From Thermus filiformis (lineage in GTDB: Bacteria > Deinococcota > Deinococci > Deinococcales > Thermaceae): 64,000 nucleotides of DNA. The stretch lies in NCBI RefSeq assembly GCF_000771745.2, contig NZ_JPSL02000037.1, positions 124,001 to 188,000 on the forward strand. Reading direction: 5' to 3'. Every line of letters begins with the position of its first letter. The first letter of the stretch is position 1. Below, one piece after another: positions 23,649-33,220 of the stretch. The notes under the pieces are model-generated. The model saw only the letters and a program-made list of their open reading frames with translations. It searched no databases and had not been told where the DNA came from. A program made the position numbers and the translations under genes.

Positions 23649-26081
23649 TTAGGCCTCCTTCACCACGAAGGCGCTCGCCACCTCGTCCCCCTCGGCCAGG
23701 TTCATCACCCGCACCCCGGCGGTGGCCCGGGAGTAGCGGGGGATCTCCTTCACCGGGGTGCGGATGGCGAGCCCCCTCTTGGAGAGGACGAGCAGGTCCG
23801 CCCCCTCCGAGGCGGCCCCCACCTTGAGCAAGGCGGCCAGGCTCCCCACCCGGGGGCTCACCGCGTAGGTGATGACCCCCATCCCGCCCCGGCCCTGGAG
23901 GGGGTATTCGGAGAGGGGGGTGCGCTTGCCGAAGCCCTTGGTGCTCACCGCCAGGAGGTCGGGGTCCTCCTTCACCTCTTCCGGGGAGAGGACGACCAAA
24001 GAGACCACCCGGTCCCCCTCCCGCTTGAACCGGATCCCCGTGACCCCCTGGCTGTCCCGGCCCGTGGCCCGGACCTCGGAGAGGGGGAAGCGGATGGCCT
24101 GCCCCTCCCGGGTGGCCAGGACCACCTCTCCGTCCTCCTCCGCCAGGTCCACGTCCACCAGCCGGTCCTCCTCCAGGAGCTTGATGGCGATCAGCCCCGC
24201 CGAGCCCAGGTTCTTGTACTCGGAAAGGGCGGTGCGCTTGACCAGGCCCCGCTCGGTGGCGAAGACCAGGTACCCCTCCTTGTCCAGCCCCCGGACGGAG
24301 CGGAGGGCGGCCACCTCCTCGTCCTCGGCCAGGGGCAAGAGCGCCCGCACGTGCACCCCCCGGGCCTGGCGGCCCAGCTCGGGCAGGTCGTAGACCTTGA
24401 CCCGGTAGACCCAGCCCCGGTTGGTGAAGACCAGGAGGTCGTCGTGCATCTGGGCCACGAAGACCCGGACCGCCTCGTCCTCCTCGCCCGCCCGGCCCGC
24501 CTGGGCCCCCATGCCCCCCCGGCCCTGGGCCCGGTAGCTCTCCAGGGGGGTGCGCTTGAGGAAGCCCTGGGCGGTGAGGGTGATGACCATGGGCTCGTCC
24601 TCGATCAGGTCCTCCTTGCTGAAGGACTCCTCAAACTCGGTGATGAGGGTGCGGCGCGGGTCTTGGTACTTCTCCTTGAGCCTTAGAAGCTCCTCCTTGA
24701 CCACCCCCCAAAGCCTGCGTTCGTCCTCCAGGATGGCCCTGAGCCGGGCGATCTCCTCCATCAGGCCCCGGTACTCCTCCAGAAGCTTCTCCCGCTCCAG
24801 GGCCACGAGCCGCTGGAGGCGCATGTCCAGGATGGCCTGGGCCTGGACCTCGGTGAGGCCGAACTGGCTCATTAGCCCCGCGCGGGCCTGGGCCGCGTCC
24901 TCGGAGGCCCGGATCAGGGCGATGACCTCGTCTATCCGGTCCAGGGCGATGAGGAGCCCCTCCAGGACGTGGGCCCGCTCCTCGGCCTTCTTAAGCTCAA
25001 AGAGGCTCCGGCGGCGCACCACCTCCTTGCGGTGGTCCAGGTAGTGGCGCATGAGCTCGAGCAGGGAGAGGACCCGGGGCTCCCCGTGGACGATGGCCAA
25101 AAGGTTCACGGTGAAGGTGGTCTGGAGGGCGGTGTTCTTGTAAAGCTGGTTCAGGACCACCTGTGGGTTCGCCCCCCGCTTGAGCTCTATGGCGATGCGG
25201 AGCCCCTGCCGGTCGGACTCGTCCCTGAGAGCGGCGATCTCCTCAAGCTTCTTCGCCTTGACCAGGCCGGCGATCTGGGCGATCAGGCCCGCCTTGTTCA
25301 CCTGGTAGGGGATCTCCGTCACCACCAGCATGGGCCTCTGCCCTTTTTCCTCTATCCGGACCTTGGCCCGCACCCTGAGGCTCCCCCGGCCCGTGGCGTA
25401 GGCCTCCTTGATCCCCTTCCGGGAGAGCTTCCCCCCGGTGGGGAAGTCGGGGCCCGGCAGGTGGCGCATGACCTCCTCGAGGGTGATCCCGGGGTTGTCA
25501 ATCATCGCCACCAGGGCGTCCACCACCTCGGCCAGGTTGTGCGGGGGGAGGCTGGTGGCCATCCCCACCGCGATCCCACTCGCCCCGTTCACCAGGAGGT
25601 TGGGCAGGCCGGCGGGGAGGACCTCCGGCTCCTTGAGGGAGCCGTCGTAGTTGGGGCGGAAGTCCACCGTGTCTTTGTCTATGTCGGCCAGCATCTCCGC
25701 CCCCAGGGGGGAGAGGCGGGCCTCGGTGTAGCGCTGGGCCGCCGGCGGGTCCCCGTCCAGGGAGCCGAAGTTCCCCTGGCCGTCCATCAGGGGGTAGCGG
25801 AGGTTCCAGTCCTGGGCCATCCGGGCCAAAGCGTCGTAGATGGCCGCGTCCCCGTGGGGGTGGAACTTGCCCATCACCTCCCCCACGATCTTGGCGCTCT
25901 TCACGTGCTTCCGGTTGGGGAGGACCCCCTCCTGGTAGGCCCCGAAGAGGATCCGCCGCTGGACCGGCTTCAGCCCGTCCCGCACGTCGGGCAGGGCCCG
26001 GTCCACGATGACGGACATGGCGTAGTTGATGAAGCTTTGCTTGACTTCCTCGGTGATCTCTACGGGAAGGATCTGGGCCAT
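23649..26081 (-). CDS. gyrA: DNA gyrase subunit A
   Basis: 810 aa. With GyrB it introduces negative supercoils. The N-terminal breakage domain has the catalytic Tyr in [11 protein letters not shown] (about residue 120) and the quinolone region [16 protein letters not shown]. The C-terminal domain shows repeated pinwheel blades and a GyrA-box-like QGRGGMG in two or more places, which favours GyrA over ParC. A TATACT -10 at 26130-26135 gives a ~45-nt leader. The region upstream is shared with the 3' end of the TnpB-like gene. Confidence 0.95.
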   Translation of the reverse strand: MAQILPVEITEEVKQSFINYAMSVIVDRALPDVRDGLKPVQRRILFGAYQEGVLPNRKHVKSAKIVGEVMGKFHPHGDAAIYDALARMAQDWNLRYPLMDGQGNFGSLDGDPPAAQRYTEARLSPLGAEMLADIDKDTVDFRPNYDGSLKEPEVLPAGLPNLLVNGASGIAVGMATSLPPHNLAEVVDALVAMIDNPGITLEEVMRHLPGPDFPTGGKLSRKGIKEAYATGRGSLRVRAKVRIEEKGQRPMLVVTEIPYQVNKAGLIAQIAGLVKAKKLEEIAALRDESDRQGLRIAIELKRGANPQVVLNQLYKNTALQTTFTVNLLAIVHGEPRVLSLLELMRHYLDHRKEVVRRRSLFELKKAEERAHVLEGLLIALDRIDEVIALIRASEDAAQARAGLMSQFGLTEVQAQAILDMRLQRLVALEREKLLEEYRGLMEEIARLRAILEDERRLWGVVKEELLRLKEKYQDPRRTLITEFEESFSKEDLIEDEPMVITLTAQGFLKRTPLESYRAQGRGGMGAQAGRAGEEDEAVRVFVAQMHDDLLVFTNRGWVYRVKVYDLPELGRQARGVHVRALLPLAEDEEVAALRSVRGLDKEGYLVFATERGLVKRTALSEYKNLGSAGLIAIKLLEEDRLVDVDLAEEDGEVVLATREGQAIRFPLSEVRATGRDSQGVTGIRFKREGDRVVSLVVLSPEEVKEDPDLLAVSTKGFGKRTPLSEYPLQGRGGMGVITYAVSPRVGSLAALLKVGAASEGADLLVLSKRGLAIRTPVKEIPRYSRATAGVRVMNLAEGDEVASAFVVKEA

Positions 26082-26151
26082 ACCGGTTTTCCCTTTCGCC
26101 CGGCCCGCCAGGGGCCAGGGCCGCTCCTCAGTATACCCCGTCTATACCGGT

Positions 26152-27720
26152 TTATGCTAAATCCCTCACGGCACCCGAACGGGCACCGTCGGCCCTTCCC
26201 GGTAGTAAGGACCTAGGCCCACCCTCCTTCCCCCTCCCACGGTCCCGGCACAGAGGTGGGCCTTGCACCAGGACGGGCTTGAGGCGGGACAAGTCCCTCG
26301 GCACCTCAAGCCCGAGGAAGGGAAGGAAGAGACCTACCCGCAGAACCCTCCAGGGATGGGCGCCGTAGGAGTTCCTTCCGTCGGTTGACCCTTTCCGGCT
26401 CCCTGACGAGCTCCGCGGGCTTAAAAGGACCAAAGCCTTCTCGGCTTTAGCCTTCTCACGGGATAAGCGACGCTTCAGGTAGGGGTTCCTTTCGGCCTTT
26501 ACCCCCTCCTTCAGCTCTTCTACACGCTCCCGGTAGAACGTCTCTGCTTCCTCCCGGAAGCGGGGGTCATCAAGCAAGGCCCGGTAGTTCTTCGGGAGCC
26601 TCTCCCCAAACCCCAAAGCCCTCCTTCCAATCACGTAGGCTGCCGCTACGTCCTTAGACAGGGAGAGCTGGGGAGCGTACTTCAGCATTCCAATCGTGGA
26701 GGTGTCCTGGGGGTTGACCTGGACCACCTCCACCCCCTTTCTCTTGGCCAGGGTGTGGATCTTGCTTAGGAGGGAAGCGTAGGCAAAGCGATGCTGGATC
26801 CTGCGAAACGAACGACCAGAACCGTCTCCCCTTCTGGATTTACGCAGGTGCTTCAAGCGCTCGGTGGCGATGGCGACCCCATTGGCTACGGCGAAGTCGG
26901 TGACCTCGTGGGCCACCATCCAGAGGAGGGTTTCCTTGGCCCCACGGTTGGGGGCTCGGTCCACTTGGTCAAGGGGGAGGGTGAAGTGGTAGCGCAAGCT
27001 CCCGTCTGGACCGACCAAGGCCAGGGCGAGGTGGTACGGCTCGGCGTTCACGTCCAGGGCGAGAACGCCTTTGTCCCTGGTGTGGACGAGGGGTGGAGCT
27101 TTCTCCTCCCAGGTGAAGTTGGCGTAGACCTCCCCCTCCTTGAGGGTCAGCTCCACGTTGTAGGACTCCCGGGCGTACACCCTTTGGAGGAGCTGACCTA
27201 GGTTGGGGTGGGTAGTCTGGACAAGGGCGTAAGCGTAGGTCCCGTTTCCCAAGCTGATCCGCAACTGGAGCACCCCGCCCTTCACCTCAAGCCGAAGACA
27301 GGGGTTACCCCCTGCACGCTTCTTCCCTCGGCAGTACAGGAGTCCTTGCCTTCTTTCCTTCCACTCCTGTTTCCTCTTCTTCCAGGCCTTCAGGTCGTGC
27401 TTCTTCCGGAGGTCAAGGAAGAGCTTCCTTCCGCCAAAGACCACTTTCTTGGGGTCTATCCCGCGCTCCTTGGCGGACCTGAGGGCCATCTCGGCCTTGA
27501 GGAGGACTCCTTGGATGTAATAGCTACCCAGGCCGAAAAGCCTTCCGAGGGGGCCTTCCACGGACCACAGCTCCTTGGGGGAAACGCCTTCCACCAGCCG
27601 GTTGTAGGCGTAGCGGCGGGCGGAGGAGAAGCGGCGCATCAGATTCAAGACGGCCCCCTTGTCCTCCTTCCTGGGGAAGTTGAGCTTGGCCTGGACTCCT
27701 TGGAAGTGGCTGCTTCTCAT
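26152..27720 (-). CDS. TnpB-like RuvC-fold protein lacking the zinc finger
   Basis: 522 aa, related to IS200/IS605 OrfB (TnpB). The RuvC triad is recognisable: Asp in GVLALDVNAEPY (about residue 223), Glu in VAIATERLKHL (about 288), Asp in LSKDVAAAYVIGRR (about 360). The Cys-X2-Cys zinc finger normally found between the last two sites is replaced by a short linker with no Cys. No tnpA is nearby. The C-terminal ~70 residues are basic, Gly/Arg-rich and may overlap a guide-RNA region, as in other tnpB genes. TAGAAT lies upstream of the ATG. Confidence 0.8.
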   Translation of the reverse strand: MRSSHFQGVQAKLNFPRKEDKGAVLNLMRRFSSARRYAYNRLVEGVSPKELWSVEGPLGRLFGLGSYYIQGVLLKAEMALRSAKERGIDPKKVVFGGRKLFLDLRKKHDLKAWKKRKQEWKERRQGLLYCRGKKRAGGNPCLRLEVKGGVLQLRISLGNGTYAYALVQTTHPNLGQLLQRVYARESYNVELTLKEGEVYANFTWEEKAPPLVHTRDKGVLALDVNAEPYHLALALVGPDGSLRYHFTLPLDQVDRAPNRGAKETLLWMVAHEVTDFAVANGVAIATERLKHLRKSRRGDGSGRSFRRIQHRFAYASLLSKIHTLAKRKGVEVVQVNPQDTSTIGMLKYAPQLSLSKDVAAAYVIGRRALGFGERLPKNYRALLDDPRFREEAETFYRERVEELKEGVKAERNPYLKRRLSREKAKAEKALVLLSPRSSSGSRKGSTDGRNSYGAHPWRVLRVGLFLPFLGLEVPRDLSRLKPVLVQGPPLCRDRGRGKEGGPRSLLPGRADGARSGAVRDLA

Positions 27721-27820
27721 GGCGGTCCAAAAAGGTCCTCTCTGCCTGCTATTCTATCGCTGGCTATGGGTTTGGGGATCGTCTGTGTGGAGCTGTGAAT
27801 GATACTGCAAGAGGGGGTAT

Positions 27821-28261
27821 CTAAGGGTTCACTTCCAGGGCCTCGGCCAGGTAGACGAGGGCCAGCTTATAGGAAAGAATCCCGAAGCCCGCGATGACCC
27901 CCCGGGCCCCCATGGCGGTCACCGAGTGCTGGCGGAAGGCCTCCCGGGCGTGGAGGTTGGTCAGGTGGACCTCCACCACGGGGAGGGGCTGGGCGCGGAT
28001 GGCGTCTAGGAGGGCGTAGGAGTAGTGGGTGAGGGCGCCGGGGTTCAGGACGATGGCCAGGAACCCCTCCTTCTGGGCCTGCTGGATCCACTCCACCAGC
28101 TGGCCCTCGTAGTTGCTCTGCCGGAAGACCACCCCCAGGCCCAGCTCCGCCCCCCACTCCTCGCAGAGGGCCTCGAGCTCCTCGAGGGTGGTCCGGCCGT
28201 ACAGCTCCGGCTCCCTTTGGCCGAGCAGGTTCAGGTTGGGCCCGTTCAGGATCAGGACCAT
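27821..28261 (-). CDS. aroQ: Type II 3-dehydroquinate dehydratase
   Basis: 146-aa dodecameric enzyme of the shikimate pathway. It has ILNGPNLNLLGQREPELYG with the catalytic Tyr, FRQSNYEGQLVEWI, LNPGALTHYSYAL and VEVHLTNLHAREAFR with the catalytic His. A leadered start with AAAGGAGGCGG precedes the ATG. It is divergent from the LysM peptidase gene. Confidence 0.96.
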   Translation of the reverse strand: MVLILNGPNLNLLGQREPELYGRTTLEELEALCEEWGAELGLGVVFRQSNYEGQLVEWIQQAQKEGFLAIVLNPGALTHYSYALLDAIRAQPLPVVEVHLTNLHAREAFRQHSVTAMGARGVIAGFGILSYKLALVYLAEALEVNP

Positions 28262-28292
28262 GCCCGCCTCCTTTACGCCTTAGCATAAGGCC

Positions 28293-29234
28293 ATGCGATA
28301 CCTCCTCCTCTTCCTACTCGCCCCCGCCCTGGCCCAGCACGTGGTCGCCCCGGGGGAGACCTTGTTCTCCATCGCCCGGAGGTACGGGCTGAGCGTGGAG
28401 GAGCTGGCCCAGCTGAACGGCCTCAAGGACCCGGACCGCATCCGGGTGGGCCAGGTCCTGAGGCTTTACCGGGAGGAGGTCCTGCCCCTGCCCCGGGGAG
28501 AGGCGCGCCTGGAAGGGCTCTGGGTGGGGCGGGCCGCCCTGGTCCGGGTCACGGGGTACAAGGCGGGGGAGGTGCGGGCCTTCGGCCGCGTCTTTCCCCT
28601 GGCCCCTTCCGGGGAGGGGCTTCTGGGCTACCTGGGGGTGCCCGCCCTCGAGGCCCCCGGGGCGCACCGGGTAGAGCTGGTCCTGGACGGGGCCTCCCAC
28701 CCCCTGGACCTCCGGGTCCAGCCCCTTCCTTACGGCCGCGAGGTCATCCCCCTCACCCCCAGCCTGCAGGCCCGGATGGACCCCCAGACCCTCCGCCGGG
28801 AGCGGGAGAGGGTCCTGGCCGCCTGCCGCTTCCGCCCGGGCCTTCCCCTCCGCTTCCTCCCGCCTTTGGAGCGGATGGAGGTCACCTCCCCCTTCGGAAC
28901 CCGCCGCCGGTACGGGGATGGGGACTGGACCTACCACGAGGGGATGGACCTGAGGGCGCCGGAAGCCACCCCGGTGCGGGCGGCGGCGGACGGGGTGGTA
29001 GTCCTCTCGGAGCGGCTTTCCGTCCGGGGGGAGGCGGTGGTGCTGGACCACGGCCTGGGGGTCTGCACCGGGTACTGGCACCTGAGCGCCCGCACGGTCC
29101 GGGCCGGACAGAGGGTCCGGGCGGGCCAGGTCATCGGCCGGGTGGGGAGCACCGGGCTTTCCACCGGACCCCACCTCCACTTTGAGGTCCGGGTGGCGGG
29201 CCTCCCCGTGGACCCGGCGGGGTTTTTGCGCTAG
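28293..29234 (+). CDS. LysM-domain M23 metallopeptidase
   Basis: 313 aa, exported. A signal peptide (about 1-14, ending PALAQ) is followed by one LysM domain (about 16-60, [18 protein letters not shown]) that binds peptidoglycan. A middle beta region follows, then the LytM/M23 domain (about 210-310) with zinc ligands in [10 protein letters not shown] and HLHFEV and the conserved [10 protein letters not shown]. It is a likely endopeptidase or EnvC/NlpD-type activator of amidases. TAGCAT sits 6 nt before the ATG. Confidence 0.93.
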   Translation: MRYLLLFLLAPALAQHVVAPGETLFSIARRYGLSVEELAQLNGLKDPDRIRVGQVLRLYREEVLPLPRGEARLEGLWVGRAALVRVTGYKAGEVRAFGRVFPLAPSGEGLLGYLGVPALEAPGAHRVELVLDGASHPLDLRVQPLPYGREVIPLTPSLQARMDPQTLRRERERVLAACRFRPGLPLRFLPPLERMEVTSPFGTRRRYGDGDWTYHEGMDLRAPEATPVRAAADGVVVLSERLSVRGEAVVLDHGLGVCTGYWHLSARTVRAGQRVRAGQVIGRVGSTGLSTGPHLHFEVRVAGLPVDPAGFLR

Positions 29235-29268
29235 GGGGGTATGGGGGCCGTGAGGTAGAATGAGGGGT

Positions 29269-30588
29269 ATGCCTGAGCCCGTCTTGGTCATCGGCGGGGG
29301 CCTGGCGGGGAGCGAGGCCGCCTGGACCCTGGCCCGGCTGGGGGTGCCGGTGCGGCTTTGGGAGATGCGCCCTAGGCGCATGACCCCGGCCCACGAGACC
29401 CCCTTCCTGGCAGAAATCGTCTGCTCCAACTCCTTAGGGGGCGAGGCCCCCACCAACGCCAAGGGCCTCCTCCAGGCGGAGATGCGCCTTGCAGGAAGCC
29501 TGGTCATGGAGGCGGCCGATAGGGCCCGGGTCCCTGCCGGGGGGGCCTTGGCCGTGGACCGGAGGGAGTTCAGCGCCTACGTCACCCAGCGGCTCGAGGC
29601 CCACCCCCTGGTGGAGGTGGTGCGGGAGGAGGCCCAGAGGGTGCCCACGGGCCTGGCCGTCCTGGCCACCGGCCCCCTCACCTCCGACGCCTTCTCCCAG
29701 TCCCTAAAGGCCCTTCTGGGGGACCACTTCCTCTACTACTACGACGCCGCGGCCCCCATCGTCTTGGGGGAGAGCATCAACCGCTCGGTCTGCTTCCCGG
29801 GGGGGCGCTACGGCCAGAGCCCGGACTACCTCAACTGCCCCATGACCGAGGAGGAGTACCAAAGGTTCTACCAGGCCCTCCTCGAGGCCCAGCGCCACAC
29901 CCCCCACGAGTGGGAGCGGCTGGAGTTCTTTGAGGCCTGCCTGCCCATAGAGGAGCTGGCCCGCCGCGGGTACCAGACCCCCCTTTTCGGCCCCATGAAG
30001 CCGGTGGGGCTGGTGGACCCCCGCACCGGGAAGGAGCCCTTCGCCGTGGTCCAGCTCCGCCCCGAGGACAAGGAGGGCCGGATGTGGAGCCTGGTGGGGT
30101 TCCAGACCGGGCTCAAGTGGCCGGAGCAGAAGCGCCTGGTCCAGATGATCCCGGGCCTGGAGGAGGCCGAGATCGTCCGCTACGGGGTGATGCACCGCAA
30201 CACCTACCTGAACGCCCCCCGCCTCCTCCGGGAGACCCTCCAGCTCAAGGACCACCCCCACCTCCTGGTGGCGGGGGTTTTGGCCGGGGTGGAGGGGTAC
30301 TTGGAGAGCGCGGCCACCGGCTTTTTGGCCGGCCTGAACGCGGCCAGGCTGTACCGGGGCGAGCCCCCCGTGGCCCCCCCGGAGGAGAGCATGCTGGGGG
30401 GGCTGGTCCGGTTCCTGGCCACCGCCAACCCCGAGGGCTTCCAGCCCATCAACGCCAACTGGGGCCTGGTGCCTCCGGCCGAGGGGCGGGACAAGCGGCA
30501 GAAGCGGGAAGGGATGTACGCGCGGGGCCTCGAGGCCTTCCGCCGCTTCCTGGAGGCTTTGGACCTAAAGGCGCCCCAGCCGGGCTAG
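29269..30588 (+). CDS. trmFO: Folate-dependent tRNA (uracil-54-C5)-methyltransferase
   Basis: 439 aa from ATG 29269. It makes m5U54 in the tRNA T-loop using methylene-tetrahydrofolate and FAD. The N-terminal FAD motif is [15 protein letters not shown]. Family blocks are [33 protein letters not shown] and [18 protein letters not shown]. An ATG at 29260 is in frame, but its first bases belong to the putative -10 TAGAAT (29256-29261). The 29269 start then has the local 7-nt leaderless spacing. Confidence 0.95.
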   Translation: MPEPVLVIGGGLAGSEAAWTLARLGVPVRLWEMRPRRMTPAHETPFLAEIVCSNSLGGEAPTNAKGLLQAEMRLAGSLVMEAADRARVPAGGALAVDRREFSAYVTQRLEAHPLVEVVREEAQRVPTGLAVLATGPLTSDAFSQSLKALLGDHFLYYYDAAAPIVLGESINRSVCFPGGRYGQSPDYLNCPMTEEEYQRFYQALLEAQRHTPHEWERLEFFEACLPIEELARRGYQTPLFGPMKPVGLVDPRTGKEPFAVVQLRPEDKEGRMWSLVGFQTGLKWPEQKRLVQMIPGLEEAEIVRYGVMHRNTYLNAPRLLRETLQLKDHPHLLVAGVLAGVEGYLESAATGFLAGLNAARLYRGEPPVAPPEESMLGGLVRFLATANPEGFQPINANWGLVPPAEGRDKRQKREGMYARGLEAFRRFLEALDLKAPQPG

Positions 30589-31331
30589 CGGGCGGTCCAG
30601 CCCAGGTCCAGGGGCAGGGCCGCCCCCGTGATCCCCCCCGCCTTTTCCGAGGCCAAATAGAGGCAGAGCTCGGCCACCTCCTCGGGCTCCAAGAGGCGCT
30701 TGATGGCGGCTTGGGCCAGGAAGACCTTCTCCGTCACCTCCTCGGGGGAAAGGCCCAGGGTGCGGGCCTGGTCCAGGATCTGCCCCTCCACCAGGGGGGT
30801 GCGCACGTAGGCGGGGCAGATGGCGTTCACCGTGACCCCGTAGGGCCCCGCCTCCAGGGCCACGGTCTTGGTGAGGCCCAGAAGCCCGTGTTTGGCCGAA
30901 ATGTAGGCGCTCTTGAAGGGGCTCGCCACCAGGCCGTGGATGCTGGCGATGTTCAGGATGCGGCCGAAGCCCTTCGCCTTCATCCCGGGCAGGAGCCTTC
31001 GGATGAGCTGGAAGGGGGCGGTGAGCATCACCTGGAGCATCCGCTGCCAGGTCTCGAGGGGGAACTCCTCCACCGGGGCGATGTGCTGGAACCCGGCGTT
31101 GTTCACCAGGACCTCCACCCCGCCCTCCTTTAGGACCGCCTCGGCCAAGGCCTCCACCTCCTGGGGCTTGGCCAGGGCCGCCCGCAGGAAGAGGCCCCCA
31201 AGCTCCTCCGCCAGGCTAGCCGCCTCCGGCCTCACGTCGTGGACCAGGACCCGGTACCCCTCCCGGGCGAAGGCCTGGGCGATGGCCCTCCCGATCCCGC
31301 TTCCCGCCCCCGTGACCAGGACCTGCCTCAC
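30585..31331 (-). CDS. 3-hydroxybutyrate-dehydrogenase-type SDR
   Basis: 248-aa short-chain dehydrogenase. It has the NAD motif TGAGSGIG, the [14 protein letters not shown] block typical of D-3-hydroxybutyrate dehydrogenase, the catalytic Ser in NIASIHG and the YISAKHG motif with catalytic Tyr and Lys. It probably converts 3-hydroxybutyrate to acetoacetate. Its start overlaps the suhB stop (ATGA). It converges on trmFO with a 4-nt overlap. Confidence 0.85.
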   Translation of the reverse strand: MRQVLVTGAGSGIGRAIAQAFAREGYRVLVHDVRPEAASLAEELGGLFLRAALAKPQEVEALAEAVLKEGGVEVLVNNAGFQHIAPVEEFPLETWQRMLQVMLTAPFQLIRRLLPGMKAKGFGRILNIASIHGLVASPFKSAYISAKHGLLGLTKTVALEAGPYGVTVNAICPAYVRTPLVEGQILDQARTLGLSPEEVTEKVFLAQAAIKRLLEPEEVAELCLYLASEKAGGITGAALPLDLGWTAR

Positions 31332-32110
31332 ATCGTCCCCCTCAGCACGGCCAGGAGGGCCTGGTGGATGCGGCCGTTGGTGGCCACGATGTACCGGTGG
31401 CCCAGCCGGTAGGCCTCCCCCTCTAGGTCGGTGACCCGCCCCCCCGCCTCCTCCACCAGGAGCCAGCCCGCGGCCACGTCCCAGGGGTTGAGCTTCACCT
31501 CCCAGAACCCGTCCAGCCTGCCCGCGGCCACATAGGCCAGGTCCAGGGCGGCCGCCCCCGGCCTGCGCACCAGGAGCCCCCGCCTCAGGGCCCGCTCAAA
31601 GTAGGTGAGGTTCTCCGGGTCCCGGGCCACGTCGTAGGGGAAGCCGGTGGCGAGGAGGCTCCCCAGAAGCTCGGTCCTCTCCGTCACCCGGATGGGCCGG
31701 CCGTTCAGGTAGGCCCCTTGGCCCCGCAGGGCGGTGAAGAGCTCCCCCCGGGCGGTGTCCAGGACGACCCCCAGCTCCACCCGCCCCTCCACCTCCAAGG
31801 CGATGGAGACCCCGTAGAAGGGGAAGCCGTGGGCGTAGTTCACCGTCCCGTCCAGGGGGTCCACCACCCAGCGCACCCCGCCCCCGGCGTCCCCGCCCCC
31901 CTCCTCCCCCAGGAAGCCGTGGTCGGGGAAGCGGGAGAGGAGGAGGTCCTTGATGGCCTCCTCGCTCTCCTTGTCCGCCTGGGTCACCAGGTCGGTGGGG
32001 CCGGACTTGGTCTTCTGGGTGAACCCCCTCTCCAGATAGTAGGTGTGGATGCCCTGGGCGAGAAAGGCCGCGTCTATGGCGGCCTCGAGGTGGGCTTGCG
32101 AGACCTTCAC
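31328..32110 (-). CDS. suhB: Inositol monophosphatase family protein
   Basis: 260 aa. A lithium-sensitive, Mg-dependent phosphatase fold: GEEGGG (first metal Glu), [17 protein letters not shown] (main metal motif) and [18 protein letters not shown]. Natural substrates may be inositol-1-phosphate or other sugar phosphates. The GTG start at 32110 has TAAGAT exactly 6 nt upstream (32117-32122). Confidence 0.9.
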   Translation of the reverse strand: MKVSQAHLEAAIDAAFLAQGIHTYYLERGFTQKTKSGPTDLVTQADKESEEAIKDLLLSRFPDHGFLGEEGGGDAGGGVRWVVDPLDGTVNYAHGFPFYGVSIALEVEGRVELGVVLDTARGELFTALRGQGAYLNGRPIRVTERTELLGSLLATGFPYDVARDPENLTYFERALRRGLLVRRPGAAALDLAYVAAGRLDGFWEVKLNPWDVAAGWLLVEEAGGRVTDLEGEAYRLGHRYIVATNGRIHQALLAVLRGTM

Positions 32111-32140
32111 CCCCTCATCTTACCCCTGGCCCTAGGAGCG

Positions 32141-33196
32141 TCATTCCGCCTCGTCCTCCTCCAGGGGCTCCTCGGGGTCCTTCTTCATCACCTCCCGCAG
32201 GAGGCTCGTGGCGTAGCTCCCCTTGGGGAGGAAGAAGCTCAGCCACAGCCCCTCTTCCTTCTCCTCCAGGCCCACCTCCGCCAGCGGGACGCGGATGGGC
32301 CGCCTCGCCCCCCGCCGGGCGCCGAACTCCTCCCGGGCCAGGCCGTAGCGGGCCAGGACCTCGTCCTCCAGGGCCCGGGCCTCGAGCTGGCTTTGGAAGT
32401 ACTTCTTGCCGAAAAGGGGGCCGGTGGCGCTGATCTCCAGCCGGAGCGCCCTCTCCGACTCCCGCTCGGGGTCCTGGACCAAAAACTCCCCCCCGGTGTC
32501 GTGCTTCTTGGCCACGTCCCCCAGGACCACCCGGTCAAACAGCCCCCGCTCCATCCTCAGGGCCACCCAGTCGTTGAAAAGGAGGCTCTGGAGGCTGCCG
32601 ATCAGGAAGCGCTTGAGCCAGGGGGTGCCCCGCCCCTTCCCGGTCTTGACCAGCCGGTAGCCCCGCTCGGGGTTCCGCCCCCCCAGGCCGAACCGCTGGG
32701 GCCCGAAGTAGTTGGGCACCCCCTTTTCCCGCAAGAGGGCCAAGACCGCCTCGGCCCGCTCCTTCCCCCCCTCCGGCTCCCGGATGAGGACGCGGAAGCG
32801 GTTGCCCTTGAGGTGGCCGGTCCGGAGCTTGTTCGTGTGCAGATCGGCGGCCAGAAGGCGGACCCCCCGCAGGTTCTCCAGAAGGCAGAGCCGGTCCTCG
32901 TAGGCCCGGGGCAGGCTGAACCACTGCCGGGTGAGGGCGTGCTTGTCCTTCAGCCCCGCCACCCCGATCTCCTTCTCCGGGATGCCCAGCTCGTCCCTCA
33001 GGAACTCAAAGACCTGCCGGGTGGTCAGGCCCTCCTTCTCCAGAAGGACGTAGAGGTGCTCCCCCTGGCCGGAGGGCAGGTAGGCGGGCACCTCCTCCAC
33101 CTGGAAGTCCCGGGGGAAGGTCCGGATCCGCCCGCCCACCCCCGGGAGGTGGGCGGTCAGGTAGGGGTAGCGGTCAAAGCGGAAGGTGAGGTCCAC
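32141..33196 (-). CDS. truD: tRNA pseudouridine-13 synthase
   Basis: 351 aa from GTG 33196. TruD family: FPRDFQVEEVPAYLPSGQGEHLYVLLE split over two strands, the catalytic Asp in IGVAGLKDKHALTRQW (about residue 75), GNRFRVLIRE, and NYFGPQRFG. The GTG has CATAAT 6 nt upstream and lies only 21 nt from the tilS-tadA start on the other strand. Longer upstream frames run antisense through tilS and are not credible. Confidence 0.94.
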   Translation of the reverse strand: MDLTFRFDRYPYLTAHLPGVGGRIRTFPRDFQVEEVPAYLPSGQGEHLYVLLEKEGLTTRQVFEFLRDELGIPEKEIGVAGLKDKHALTRQWFSLPRAYEDRLCLLENLRGVRLLAADLHTNKLRTGHLKGNRFRVLIREPEGGKERAEAVLALLREKGVPNYFGPQRFGLGGRNPERGYRLVKTGKGRGTPWLKRFLIGSLQSLLFNDWVALRMERGLFDRVVLGDVAKKHDTGGEFLVQDPERESERALRLEISATGPLFGKKYFQSQLEARALEDEVLARYGLAREEFGARRGARRPIRVPLAEVGLEEKEEGLWLSFFLPKGSYATSLLREVMKKDPEEPLEEDEAE

Positions 33197-33220
33197 CTCC
33201 TCATTATGATGGGGGGCGTG
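33194..33220. promoter_or_regulatory. Overlapping back-to-back leaderless promoters, truD / tilS-tadA
   Basis: TATGAT (plus, 33205-33210) lies 7 nt before GTG 33218. CATAAT (minus, 33203-33208) lies 6 nt before GTG 33196. The two -10 boxes share four base pairs, so RNA polymerase cannot open both at once. Confidence 0.65.

Noticed and set aside
23649-26081. parC (topoisomerase IV A) instead of gyrA
   Set aside because: The C-terminal domain has full-length blades and GyrA-box-like QGRGGMG motifs, as expected of gyrase A.
24000-26216. Long open frames antisense to gyrA
   Set aside because: They are shadow frames of gyrA; composition is low-complexity and no family motif is seen.
31718-33206. 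N-terminal extension of tilS-tadA to 996 codons
   Set aside because: The extra ~500 residues read antisense through suhB and truD. The PP-loop domain begins normally just after GTG 33218.
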